Origin: an uncultured Eubacteriales bacterium
GTDB taxonomy: Bacteria > Bacillota > Clostridia > Oscillospirales > Oscillospiraceae
Reading direction: 5' to 3'
Assembly: GCA_900540635.1 (NCBI GenBank)
Contig: UQGU01000044.1
Span: forward strand, 1 to 18,723
DNA length: 18,723 bases
This document shows, piece by piece, positions 1 through 6,445 of the stretch; the first letter of the stretch is position 1; every line of letters begins with the position of its first letter. The position numbers were made by a program, and so were the translations under genes. The notes below the pieces were generated by a model that was not told the DNA's origin, did no database searches, and saw nothing but the letters and a program-made list of their open reading frames with translations.

Positions 1-2
1 GA

Positions 3-55
3 TTTTATTTGTCGGCTTACGCCGCCAAACTCTGCGAGGCTTTTTTGACAAGCTG
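3..55 (+). repeat. Left copy of 53-bp dispersed/terminal inverted repeat
   Basis: This segment matches the reverse complement of 18671-18723 over 53 bp with one mismatch (T at 12, where the other copy implies G). It contains a short palindrome: a GGCGGC-type arm, a TTAC loop and GCCGCC. A CTCTGCGAGGC stretch, a run of six T and GACAAGCTG follow. It leads directly into the terminator hairpin at 57-84, and the right copy does the same on the other strand. The repeat and the terminator therefore look like one module at the 3' end of transcripts entering the window from outside. No transposase accompanies it. Confidence 0.85.
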
Positions 56-56
56 G

Positions 57-84
57 GGGCTGCCCTTGGGCAGCCCTTTTATTT
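57..84 (+). terminator. Intrinsic terminator attached to the left repeat
   Basis: Perfect 9-bp arms GGGCTGCCC (57-65) and GGGCAGCCC (68-76) are followed by TTTTATTT. It would end a plus-strand transcript coming from upstream of the window. It starts one base after the 53-bp repeat. Confidence 0.8.
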
Positions 85-105
85 GCAGAATGCACGGAAG
101 CTCTC

Positions 106-134
106 TTGCTTTTTGAGGCTTTTTTTGGTATAGT
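106..134 (+). promoter_or_regulatory. Possible promoter of the DtxR-type gene
   Basis: TTGCTT (106-111), a 17-bp spacer and TATAGT (129-134) make a moderate sigma-A-like promoter. It would give an untranslated leader of about 135 nt before the start codon at 277. An AT-rich stretch at 222-236 could offer another -10, but no matching -35 was found there. I see no gene between 85 and 276. Confidence 0.4.
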
Positions 135-276
135 AACGGAAATCAGGGCAGCTGTCCGCGACATTGGAAGAAACATCTCCGCCACAAAGACCGCTGCAAT
201 GAAAACAAAGTCATAATAATAATATAAGAGCAGACTGCTTGAGCGGCAGCAGCTTCCCACAAGAAAGGAACCAACT

Positions 277-645
277 ATGAGCGTACACGAATCCGGTGAA
301 ATGTACCTGGAGGCCATCCTGGTGCTGAGCCAAAAAACGCCCTTCGTCCGCAGCGTGGACGTGGGCGAATATTTGGGCTATTCCAAGCCCAGCGTCTCCC
401 GGGCCATGGGCATTCTCCGGGAGGAGAACTATATCACCGTGGGCAAAGACGGCGGCCTGCTCCTGACGGAGAAGGGCCGTGCCCTGGCGGAGACCATCTA
501 CGAGCGCCACACCGTGCTGTCCAAAATGCTCATCCATCTGGGTGTCTCTGAGGAGACCGCCGCAGCGGATGCCTGCCGCATGGAGCACGTCATTTCCGAC
601 GAGAGCTTCCAGGCCATCAAGCGCCACGCCAACAGCCTCCGGTGA
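277..645 (+). CDS. DtxR-family metal-dependent transcriptional repressor (short form)
   Basis: A 122-aa protein of the DtxR/MntR family, which binds DNA when loaded with Fe(II) or Mn(II). The N-terminal winged helix includes a recognition helix around residues 36-48 (SKPSVSRAM). The dimerisation/metal domain holds the CRMEH motif. Candidate ligands are Met9, Cys100, Glu103 and His104, matching the DtxR-type primary site (Met10, Cys102, Glu105, His106 in DtxR); His78 fits the ancillary site. MntR has Asp where this protein has Met9, so Fe(II) seems likelier than Mn(II); that is inference. The C-terminal SH3-like domain of long DtxR proteins is absent, as in MntR-length members. The start is set by AGAAAGGA at 262-269. 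The stop codon overlaps or abuts the next gene, so the two are probably co-translated. Confidence 0.88.
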   Translation: MSVHESGEMYLEAILVLSQKTPFVRSVDVGEYLGYSKPSVSRAMGILREENYITVGKDGGLLLTEKGRALAETIYERHTVLSKMLIHLGVSEETAAADACRMEHVISDESFQAIKRHANSLR

Positions 646-650
646 ACGGA

Positions 651-1016
651 ATGCCTATGCACGATTGCGCCTCCTGCGGCGGCTGTAAGGACGGCTGCAC
701 CGGCTGCGGCGGCTGCGACAGGAGCCTGACCATGACCCAGCCGGAAATTGACTTTTTGCTGCTTCTCGCCCAGACGCCCTTCCTGCCGGTGGGCAGAGCC
801 CTGGGTGAGGAAACCCCCATTTTTGAAAATGACCCGTCTAAAACGCCGGTGCTGGAAGTGCTGGAAAAGAAAAGCCTCATTTCCATTGACTACCGTTCCC
901 CTTTGAAGGGCTGCGAAGACGGCTGGTATGTAAGCTGCCCCGTGCAGGGCAGTCTGGCGCTGACCGCCCGGGGGCAGCAGGTGCTGGACCTGATTGATTA
1001 TCAGGGAATCTTATAG
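651..1016 (+). CDS. Cysteine-rich protein with possible winged-helix tail, partner of the DtxR-type regulator
   Basis: About 121 aa, not recognised as a named family. The head carries Cys6, 9, 12, 16, 19 and 22, two CxxCxxC blocks separated by three residues and rich in Gly, which suggests an Fe-S cluster or Zn/thiolate site. The remainder (about residues 28-121) reads like a winged helix: a helix near PEIDFLLLLAQ, a second near VLEVLEKK, then a wing-like strand and the helix LTARGQQVLDLI. Two further Cys lie in the KGCEDGWYVSC stretch. ATG 651 is chosen because GGTGA lies 5 nt upstream at 641-645; ATG 657 or a GTG at 642 overlapping the upstream stop are alternatives. Tight coupling to a metal repressor suggests a role in metal or redox sensing, perhaps comparable with FeoC-like Fe-S winged-helix proteins. 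That analogy is inference. Confidence 0.7.
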   Translation: MPMHDCASCGGCKDGCTGCGGCDRSLTMTQPEIDFLLLLAQTPFLPVGRALGEETPIFENDPSKTPVLEVLEKKSLISIDYRSPLKGCEDGWYVSCPVQGSLALTARGQQVLDLIDYQGIL

Positions 1017-1058
1017 CAGGCGAACAGGACTACTTTGAGCGTTATCCAAGAAAAGGGA

Positions 1059-1087
1059 TTGACAAACCGCCTCAATTGGGGTATTAT
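1059..1087 (+). promoter_or_regulatory. Strong sigma-A promoter of the met operon
   Basis: Consensus TTGACA (1059-1064), a 17-bp spacer and TATTAT (1082-1087). Transcription should start near 1094, just before the T-box leader. High initiation with downstream control by attenuation is the usual T-box arrangement. Confidence 0.85.
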
Positions 1088-1094
1088 GTCGGCA

Positions 1095-1367
1095 ACCGAA
1101 CAGAAAAAGGCATAGATGGAAAGAGTAAGCGCGCACAGTCCTCTCAGAGAGCCCCGCACGGTGGAAAGGGGCAGGTACGAAGCCGCCGAACATGGTTCCG
1201 GAGCCGCGGGGGTGAATTTTTTGAGCCCGCGACGGGAGCGCCCGTTACAGCGCAGGAGTATGCTGGTACTCCCCGAGGCGCTTTCCCGTGAGGGCAGCGC
1301 GAAGCAAGGTGGTAACACGGATTTTTCCGTCCTTGTGCCTTAAGGCGCGGGGACGGTTTCTTTTTTT
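1095..1367 (+). ncRNA. T-box riboswitch (leader), probable tRNA-Met specificity
   Basis: The leader has the ordered parts of a T-box RNA. A Stem I apical region with AGAGAG and a GGTGG-containing loop lies near 1145-1170. The specifier region GAAC-ATG-G has ATG at 1192-1194. Stem III-like sequence follows, then the T-box motif AAGGTGGTAACACGG (1306-1320), and a terminator at 1327-1367. The UGGU bulge would pair with an ACCA acceptor end, so discriminator A, which fits tRNA-Met. Uncharged tRNA-Met is expected to stabilise the antiterminator and switch on metNIQ. The specifier is read by eye and Stem I was not folded. The Met transporter genes downstream support the AUG reading. Confidence 0.88.
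1327..1367 (+). terminator. T-box regulated terminator
   Basis: The arms CCGTCCTTGTGCC (1327-1339) and GGCGCGGGGACGG (1344-1356) pair over 13 positions, counting G-U pairs, around a TTAA loop. TTTCTTTTTTT follows. It overlaps the 3' side of the T-box antiterminator, as expected for attenuation. Confidence 0.85.
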
Positions 1368-1383
1368 GAAGGAGGAATTCCAT

Positions 1384-2394
1384 TTGGCGGCAATCATCGA
1401 GCTGCAAAAGCTAAACAAAACCTTCGGCAGCGGCGAAAATCAGGTAAATGCATTGCAGGATGTGTCCATTTCCATCGAGCAGGGCGATATCTTCGGCATC
1501 ATTGGCCTGTCCGGTGCGGGCAAAAGCACCCTGGTTCGCTGCATCAATCTGCTGGAACGGCCGGACAGCGGCAATGTTCTGTTCCACGGGCAAAACCTGT
1601 GCGATTTGCGCGACAAGCAGCTCCGACAGCAGCGGCGGAAAATCTCCATGATCTTCCAGAGCTTCAATCTGCTGGAGCAGCGCACCTCTCTGGACAATAT
1701 CTGCTTCCCCATGGAGCTGGCAGGCACGCCCAAAAAGCAGGCCCGGGAAAAGGCCCGGGAGCTGCTGGAAACCGTCGGTCTGCCGGACAAGGCGGATGCC
1801 TACCCCGTGCAGCTCTCCGGCGGCCAGAAGCAGCGCATTGCCATTGCCCGGGCTCTGGCCTCAGACCCCGAGGTGCTGCTGTGCGATGAAGCCACCTCCG
1901 CCCTGGACCCCAAGACCACGGGGCAGATCTTGAGCCTGCTGCAAAAAATCAACCGGGAGCAGGGCATCACCGTGATTCTCATCACCCACCAGATGTCCGT
2001 CATCGAGCAGATCTGCAACCGGGTGGCCATTCTGGACTCCGGCAAGGTAGCCGAGATCGGCGCAGTGGAACAGGTCTTCTCCAATCCCCAGTCCCAGGCT
2101 GGCCGACGGCTGGTGAGCCCTGCCGTGGCAGAGCCTGCGGCGGCCTGGAATATGCCCATTGCCCGCATCGCCTTCAACGGCGGCGCTTCCGAGGCCCCCG
2201 TCTTTGCACAGCTGATCAAGCAGACCGGTGTAGAGCCCTCCATCATGGGCGCCGCCACCCGGAATGTGGACGGCAAGGCCTTCGGCACTATGCTGATCAG
2301 CCTGCCGGAGGACAGCGCCAAGAAGCAGGAAATTCTGGATTTCCTGAACGGCTGTGAGGGTGTCAGCGCAGAGGAGGTGCAGGAACATGTTTGA
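1384..2394 (+). CDS. metN: Methionine ABC importer ATP-binding protein MetN
   Basis: The cytoplasmic ATPase of the MetNIQ importer for L-/D-methionine, 336 aa from a TTG start. TTG 1384 is chosen because GGAGG (1371-1375) is 8 nt upstream and the protein then begins MAAIIELQKLNKTFG; earlier in-frame codons fall inside the T-box terminator. Walker A GLSGAGKST is at residues 41-49, the Q-loop near Gln92, signature LSGGQ at 144-148, and Walker B VLLCDEA at 164-170 with catalytic Glu169. Residues from about 245 to the end form the NIL domain typical of MetN, which in characterised systems binds methionine and trans-inhibits transport. The length is normal for MetN. The end overlaps metI by 8 nt. 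Expression is under the upstream T-box. Confidence 0.95.
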   Translation: MAAIIELQKLNKTFGSGENQVNALQDVSISIEQGDIFGIIGLSGAGKSTLVRCINLLERPDSGNVLFHGQNLCDLRDKQLRQQRRKISMIFQSFNLLEQRTSLDNICFPMELAGTPKKQAREKARELLETVGLPDKADAYPVQLSGGQKQRIAIARALASDPEVLLCDEATSALDPKTTGQILSLLQKINREQGITVILITHQMSVIEQICNRVAILDSGKVAEIGAVEQVFSNPQSQAGRRLVSPAVAEPAAAWNMPIARIAFNGGASEAPVFAQLIKQTGVEPSIMGAATRNVDGKAFGTMLISLPEDSAKKQEILDFLNGCEGVSAEEVQEHV

Positions 2395-3097
2395 TTTGTT
2401 TTCCGATGCGGCGAAGGTCGCCGCCCAGATGGAGATTATCTCCAGCGAATATGGCTTTGCCCTGTGGGAGACCCTGTATTCCCTGGCGCTGGAGGTGCTG
2501 TTTGCCTATATGGTAGGTCTGCCTCTGGGCGTGCTGCTGGTCACCGGCGAAAAGGAGGGCATTCACCCCCTGCCCAAGTGGCTCATGGCCATTCTCAACG
2601 GCGTGATCAACCTGCTGCGCAGCGTTCCGTTTCTGATTCTGATGATCATTGCCCTGCCCCTGTCCAAGGTGATTGTGGGCACAAAGGTGGGCACTGCCGC
2701 CACCATCCCGCCCATGGTCATTGCCGCATTTCCGCTGGTGGCCCGGATGGTGGAATCCAGCCTGCGAGAGGTTGATCAGGGCGTTGTAGAGGCGGCCCAG
2801 TCCATGGGGGCCAGTGCCTTTCAGATCGTCCGCAAGGTGCTTCTGCCGGAAGCCCTGCCCAGCCTGATCTCCGGCGGCACCATCACCATTGCCACCATTC
2901 TGGGCTACGGCGCCATGGCCGGCATCATCGGCGGCGGCGGTCTGGGCAAGATGGCCATCAACTACGGCTACTACAACTTCAAGTTCATCGTCATGTGGGC
3001 AGCCGTCATCGGTCTGATCATTCTGGTCCAGCTCTTCCAGTCCCTGGGCACCCGCCTGGCCAACCGCTGCGACAAGCGGCTGCGGAAGAAAAACTAA
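2387..3097 (+). CDS. metI: Methionine ABC importer permease MetI
   Basis: A 236-aa inner-membrane permease of the MetNIQ system. Hydrophobic segments fill residues of about 20-45, 60-95, 105-125 and the C-terminal third. The cytoplasmic coupling motif EAAQSMGASAFQIVRKVLLP contacts the MetN ATPase. A GYGAMAGIIGGGGLG segment typical of MetI follows. The start ATG 2387 has AGGAGG at 2372-2377, inside the 3' end of metN, and the genes overlap by 8 nt, so translation is coupled. A longer upstream reading is rejected because it would overlap metN further without a ribosome site. A MITE-like element begins immediately after the stop, separating this gene from metQ. Confidence 0.95.
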   Translation: MFDLFSDAAKVAAQMEIISSEYGFALWETLYSLALEVLFAYMVGLPLGVLLVTGEKEGIHPLPKWLMAILNGVINLLRSVPFLILMIIALPLSKVIVGTKVGTAATIPPMVIAAFPLVARMVESSLREVDQGVVEAAQSMGASAFQIVRKVLLPEALPSLISGGTITIATILGYGAMAGIIGGGGLGKMAINYGYYNFKFIVMWAAVIGLIILVQLFQSLGTRLANRCDKRLRKKN

Positions 3098-3098
3098 A

Positions 3099-3303
3099 TA
3101 GGCTTCCCCTGGGGGAAGCTGTCGCGGCCCTTTGGGCCGTGACTGATGAGGGGCGGCAGGCAAGACTGGTTTAGAACCGGCCTGAGCAAATCTACGCTTA
3201 TTCGCTGAAACATAATTGCGTGGAGTTCATCTTGCTGGTTCTGCGTCCCGCCCCTCATCCGACCCGCCTACGGCGGGCCACCTTCCCCCAGGGGAAGGCT
3301 TAG
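3099..3303. mobile_element. MITE-like palindromic element between metI and metQ
   Basis: About 205 bp with imperfect terminal inverted repeats of roughly 55 bp. The left end GGCTTCCCCTGGGGGAAG...GATGAGGGGCGG matches the reverse complement of the right end GCCTTCCCCTGGGGGAAGG...GATGAGGGGCGG. Each arm holds its own small hairpins: CTTCCCC/GGGGAAG, GGCCC/GGGCC on the left, CCCGCC/GGCGGG on the right. There is no open reading frame of note and no transposase. Dispersed elements of this look (CTTCCCC...GGGGAAG ends, GATGAGGGG inner box) are familiar from Oscillospirales genomes; this is recalled family knowledge, not a search. A clear target-site duplication is not visible. The strong hairpins could attenuate or process the met mRNA. 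Confidence 0.75.
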
Positions 3304-3361
3304 AAATCGTTTTCACCGGGAAATCCCCCGTTGAAATAAAACCCTTACGATAAGGAGCGTT

Positions 3362-4183
3362 ATGAAAATGAAAAAGACACTTGCAATTGTTTTGGCCCTG
3401 GTTCTGTGCCTGGGCGCGCTGACCGCCTGCGGCAGTAAGAAGGACTCCGGCGACAAGACCATCACCGTAGCCGCTTCCCCCACGCCCCACGCCGAGATTC
3501 TGAAGGTCGCCGGTGACGTTCTGGCCAAGGACGGCTGGGAGCTGAAGGTCACCGAGTACGCCGACTACGTGGTCCCCAACAATGTTGTGGAGGACGGCGA
3601 GTGCGACGCCAACTACTTCCAGCATCAGCCCTACCTGGATACCTTCAACGCAGAAAACGGCACCCACCTGGTGAGCGTTGCCGCAATCCACTATGAGCCC
3701 TTCGGCATCTACGCCGGCACCAAGTCCGCAATCGCTGATCTGGCCGACGGCGACAAGATCGCCATTCCCAACGATGGCTCCAACCGTGCCCGGGCCCTGC
3801 TGCTGCTGGAGGCCAACGGCATCGTCACCCTGAAGGAGGGTGTTGGCATGGAGGCCACCGCTCTGGACATTGTTGAGAATCCCAAGAATGTGGAAATCGT
3901 AGAGATGGAAGCCGCTCAGATCGCCGGTGTCCGTGACTCCGTGGCTCTGGCCGTCATCAACGGCAACTACGCCCTGAACGCCGGTCTGAACGCCGGTACC
4001 GACGCCATCGCCACCGAGGATCCCAACTCCGTCTCCGCCCAGACCTATGCCAATGTGCTGGTGGTCAAGGAGGGCAACGAGAACACCGAGAAGACCCAGG
4101 CTCTCCTGAAGGCTCTGACCAGCCAGGAGGTCAAGGACTACATCAACGAGACCTACTCCGGCGCTGTTGTGCCCATTTTCTAA
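3362..4183 (+). CDS. metQ: Methionine-binding lipoprotein MetQ (NlpA family)
   Basis: The membrane-anchored substrate-binding protein of the MetNIQ importer, 273 aa. A Lys-rich N-terminus and hydrophobic core end in the lipobox LTAC, with lipidated Cys23. Family landmarks follow: SPTPHAEILK, the DYVVPN/YFQHQPYLD region, HYEPFGIY and IAIPNDGSNRARALLLLE, all typical of MetQ/NlpA ligand-pocket strands. AAGGAG (3352-3357) fixes the start at ATG 3362; an ATG two codons later is less well placed. It lies downstream of the MITE-like element rather than directly after metI. No convincing promoter of its own was found, so it probably depends on the T-box transcript reading through the element. A terminator follows. 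Confidence 0.95.
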   Translation: MKMKKTLAIVLALVLCLGALTACGSKKDSGDKTITVAASPTPHAEILKVAGDVLAKDGWELKVTEYADYVVPNNVVEDGECDANYFQHQPYLDTFNAENGTHLVSVAAIHYEPFGIYAGTKSAIADLADGDKIAIPNDGSNRARALLLLEANGIVTLKEGVGMEATALDIVENPKNVEIVEMEAAQIAGVRDSVALAVINGNYALNAGLNAGTDAIATEDPNSVSAQTYANVLVVKEGNENTEKTQALLKALTSQEVKDYINETYSGAVVPIF

Positions 4184-4196
4184 GCACACAAGCTCT

Positions 4197-4228
4197 GCGG
4201 GACAGCCAAATGGCTGCCCCGCCTTTTT
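4197..4228 (+). terminator. Terminator of the met operon
   Basis: GCGGGaCAGCC pairs with GGCTGcCCCGC with one internal mismatch and a short AAAT loop. TTTTT follows. It sits 13 nt after the metQ stop. Confidence 0.85.
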
Positions 4229-4240
4229 GTACAAAATCCC

Positions 4241-4269
4241 TTGACGAACCGTAAAAACAGCGCTAGAAT
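4241..4269 (+). promoter_or_regulatory. Promoter of the azlC-azlD-mntP-vanZ operon
   Basis: TTGACG (4241-4246), a 17-bp spacer and TAGAAT (4264-4269), one mismatch from consensus in each box. It lies between the met terminator and azlC. The leader is only about 28 nt, leaving no room for a riboswitch. Confidence 0.8.
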
Positions 4270-4303
4270 AGTGAAACTAGTCTTTGAAGGAAAGAGAAAA
4301 ATC

Positions 4304-5020
4304 ATGAATTGGAACGAATATACCCTGGGCGTCCGCCGGGGAATGCCGGTGGGGATGGGGTATCTCTCCGTGAGCTTTGGCTTCGGTACCCTGGCTGCCT
4401 CCCAGGGCATCCGGGTCTTGGATGCCTTTCTGATTTCCGCCACCAACGTTACCAGTGCAGGCCAGTTCGCCGGGCTCACCCTGATCCTGGCAGGGGCCGG
4501 GCTGTGGGAGGTCATCCTGACCCAGCTCATTATCAACAGCCGCTATGCCCTGATGAGTCTGGCCCTGAGCCAGCGCATGGGGAAAAAAATCGGCTTCTTC
4601 CCCCGGCTTTTCATTGCCTTTATGAATACGGATGAAATATTCGCCCTGGCCATGTCCCGGAAGGAGCCGCTGACGGTGCCGTTTTTGCTGGGGCTGGGAC
4701 TGCTGCCCTTCCTGGGCTGGACGGCGGGAACCGTTCTTGGCGGTCTGGCAGGCTCCATCCTGCCGGAGGCCATCCGGACGGCCCTGGGCATTATGCTCTA
4801 TGGAATGTTCATCGCCATTGTGGTGCCCCCTGCCAAAAAGGAGCGCCCTGTTCTGGTTGCCGTGATTCTGGCCCTGGTGTGCAGCTGCCTGCTGGACTGG
4901 ATACCGGTGTTCCAAAACATCTCCGCCGGTATCGCCATCGTCATCTGCACCGTCCTGGCGGCAGGTGTCTGTGCCACCCTGTTCCCCATTTCGGAAGAGG
5001 AGGCGGAGGAAGCAGTATGA
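4304..5020 (+). CDS. azlC: AzlC-family branched-chain amino acid exporter, large subunit
   Basis: A 238-aa polytopic membrane protein of the AzlC family, the large subunit of the AzlCD exporter for branched-chain amino acids and analogues. The N-terminus MNWNEYTLGVRRGMPVGMGY, followed by a Gly/Ser-rich first membrane segment and the SRYALMSLALSQRM stretch, is typical. About six to seven hydrophobic helices are visible. The start ATG 4304 is preceded by AAGGAAAG at 4287-4294 and lies about 28 nt from the predicted transcription start. Upstream codons in frame overlap the promoter and are rejected. The stop overlaps the azlD start (ATGA), supporting a two-subunit complex. Substrate is inferred from the family only. 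Confidence 0.9.
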   Translation: MNWNEYTLGVRRGMPVGMGYLSVSFGFGTLAASQGIRVLDAFLISATNVTSAGQFAGLTLILAGAGLWEVILTQLIINSRYALMSLALSQRMGKKIGFFPRLFIAFMNTDEIFALAMSRKEPLTVPFLLGLGLLPFLGWTAGTVLGGLAGSILPEAIRTALGIMLYGMFIAIVVPPAKKERPVLVAVILALVCSCLLDWIPVFQNISAGIAIVICTVLAAGVCATLFPISEEEAEEAV

Positions 5021-5331
5021 ATATCTATGTCTACATCGCCGCTATGGCGCTCACCACCTATCTCATCCGGATGCTGCCGCTGACCATTTTCCGTAAGCCC
5101 ATCCGCAGCCGGTTTCTCCGGTCCTTCCTCTACTACGTTCCCTATGCCTGCCTGACGGCTATGACCTTCCCCGCCATCCTCACCAGCGCCGGGACCCTGG
5201 CCGCCGGAATCGGTGCGCTGATCGTTGCCGTTTCTCTGGCATACCTTGGCAAAAGCCTTGTGGTGGTTGCCCTCAGCAGCAGCGCTGCCGTATTTCTCAT
5301 CAATCTGATCTGTACCTATCTGCCCCTGTAA
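5017..5331 (+). CDS. azlD: AzlD-family exporter small subunit
   Basis: A 104-aa membrane protein with about four hydrophobic segments. The opening MNIYVYIAAMALTTYLIRMLP and the later FLYYVPYACLTAMTFPAIL match AzlD-type small subunits, which pair with AzlC. The ATG overlaps the azlC stop in an ATGA arrangement, so the two are translationally coupled, and the ribosome site is the AGGAGG-like run at the azlC 3' end. The length is normal for the family. mntP follows after 26 bp. Confidence 0.9.
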   Translation: MNIYVYIAAMALTTYLIRMLPLTIFRKPIRSRFLRSFLYYVPYACLTAMTFPAILTSAGTLAAGIGALIVAVSLAYLGKSLVVVALSSSAAVFLINLICTYLPL

Positions 5332-5357
5332 AAATCCACTTTTAGGAGGACCTCCCC

Positions 5358-5927
5358 ATGGGCGTTATTGAACTGTTCATTCTTGCCGTTGGCCTGAGTA
5401 TGGATGCCTTTGCCGTCTCCGTGTGCAAGGGTCTGGCAATGAAAAAGGCCCCCGCCAAGGCCATGATGGTCTGCGGCGCCTGGTTTGGCGGCTTCCAGGC
5501 CCTGATGCCCCTGATCGGCTACTATCTCGGCACGCTTTTCATCGATGCGATCTCCGCCATTGACCACTGGATCGCCTTTGCCCTGCTGGCACTCATCGGC
5601 ATCAATATGCTGCGGGAGGCTCTGAGCAAGGACGAGGACGGGGAAACGCCGGACGCAGACCTGTCCGTAAGGACCATGTTCATCATGGCTGTAGCCACCT
5701 CCATTGACGCACTGGCCGTTGGTATCTCCCTGGCCATGGCAGGCGTCAGCAATATCTTCCTGGCCGTGCTGCTCATTGGTGCCACCACCTTTGTGCTCTC
5801 CGCCATCGGCGTGAAGGTTGGCTCCGTGTTCGGGAGCAAGTACGAAAAGAAGGCGGAGATCGTCGGCGGCGTGATTCTGATCCTGCTGGGCGTGAAGATT
5901 CTGCTGGAGCATCTGGGGATTCTGTAA
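5358..5927 (+). CDS. mntP: Manganese efflux pump MntP
   Basis: A 189-aa membrane protein of the MntP (formerly DUF204/YebN) family, which exports Mn(II). Two internally repeated halves each carry the family's Asp motif: GLSMDAFAVS (Asp16) and ATSIDALAVGIS (Asp117), in membrane helices 1 and 4 of the usual six. A hydrophilic acidic loop (about residues 90-103) joins the halves. AGGAGGA at 5344-5350 sets the start. The gene shares the azlCD promoter. Neither the 26-bp gap nor the short operon leader can hold the yybP-ykoY Mn riboswitch often found before mntP, so Mn control, if any, must act at the promoter or elsewhere. Confidence 0.93.
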   Translation: MGVIELFILAVGLSMDAFAVSVCKGLAMKKAPAKAMMVCGAWFGGFQALMPLIGYYLGTLFIDAISAIDHWIAFALLALIGINMLREALSKDEDGETPDADLSVRTMFIMAVATSIDALAVGISLAMAGVSNIFLAVLLIGATTFVLSAIGVKVGSVFGSKYEKKAEIVGGVILILLGVKILLEHLGIL

Positions 5928-6388
5928 TGGAAAAGAAGCACCTCCGAAAGCACTTCGCGTTATATCTGTGCCTTGTGATCCTGAACCTTGCCTTCATCTG
6001 GGGCAATTCTTTCGTCCCCGGGGAAATATCCGGGGAAATCAGCGGCGGAATCTTTGAAGTCGTCTCCGATCTGTTCGCCGTATTCGGTGACAAAGGGCAG
6101 TTCGTTCTGCGGAAGCTGGCCCACTTCTCGGAGTTCACCGCTCTCGGCTTTTTCCTCACAGGCCTGTGGAGAAGTATTTCCTGCCGGGAGCATGTGACCG
6201 CGCCGCTGCTTCTGGGGCTGGCCGCCGCCTGCATCGATGAAACCATCCAGATCTTTTCCCCGGGCCGGGGCTCCAGCCTCATCGATGTCTGGATCGACTT
6301 CTCCGGTGTATGTCTGGGCTTTCTGCTCAGCCGTCTGCTTCGACATCTTCTCGACAGAAAAGCCACCCGAAAAGGGCCTCACACATAG
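5927..6388 (+). CDS. VanZ-family membrane protein
   Basis: A 153-aa integral membrane protein. The VanZ signatures are present: RKLAHFSEFTALGFFL in the middle, and DETIQIFSPGRGSSLIDVWIDFSG towards the C-terminus. About four membrane helices are seen, with the first at residues 10-26. VanZ of glycopeptide-resistance clusters gives low-level teicoplanin resistance, but most family members, like this one, lie outside van clusters and have no known role. Start and preceding stop overlap by one base (TAATG), so it is the coupled last gene of the azlC operon. A basic tail ends just before the terminator. No vanA/vanH/vanX-like genes are present, so resistance should not be inferred. Confidence 0.82.
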   Translation: MEKKHLRKHFALYLCLVILNLAFIWGNSFVPGEISGEISGGIFEVVSDLFAVFGDKGQFVLRKLAHFSEFTALGFFLTGLWRSISCREHVTAPLLLGLAAACIDETIQIFSPGRGSSLIDVWIDFSGVCLGFLLSRLLRHLLDRKATRKGPHT

Positions 6389-6394
6389 CAAAAG

Positions 6395-6440
6395 ACAGCG
6401 CAAGGATGCTCTGCTGCGGAGCATCCTTGCGCTGTTTTTA
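6395..6440. terminator. Bidirectional terminator between vanZ-like gene and lacI-family gene
   Basis: Perfect 17-bp arms, ACAGCGCAAGGATGCTC (6395-6411) and its complement (6419-6435), enclose a 7-nt loop. TTTTTATC follows on the plus strand, and CTTTTGC on the minus strand. It serves the convergent vanZ-like and lacI-family genes. Confidence 0.9.
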
Positions 6441-6445
6441 TCTAT

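Noticed and set aside
1076..1343. Short plus-strand frames between the Cys-rich gene and metN
   Set aside because: They lie in the T-box leader, whose structure explains the sequence; no ribosome sites.
4270..5357. Mn (yybP-ykoY) riboswitch expected before mntP
   Set aside because: The operon leader is about 28 nt and the azlD-mntP gap is 26 bp, both too short.
5927..6388. Glycopeptide-resistance gene
   Set aside because: Only VanZ-family motifs are present; no vanA, vanH, vanX or vanRS-like genes nearby, and most VanZ-like proteins are not resistance determinants.
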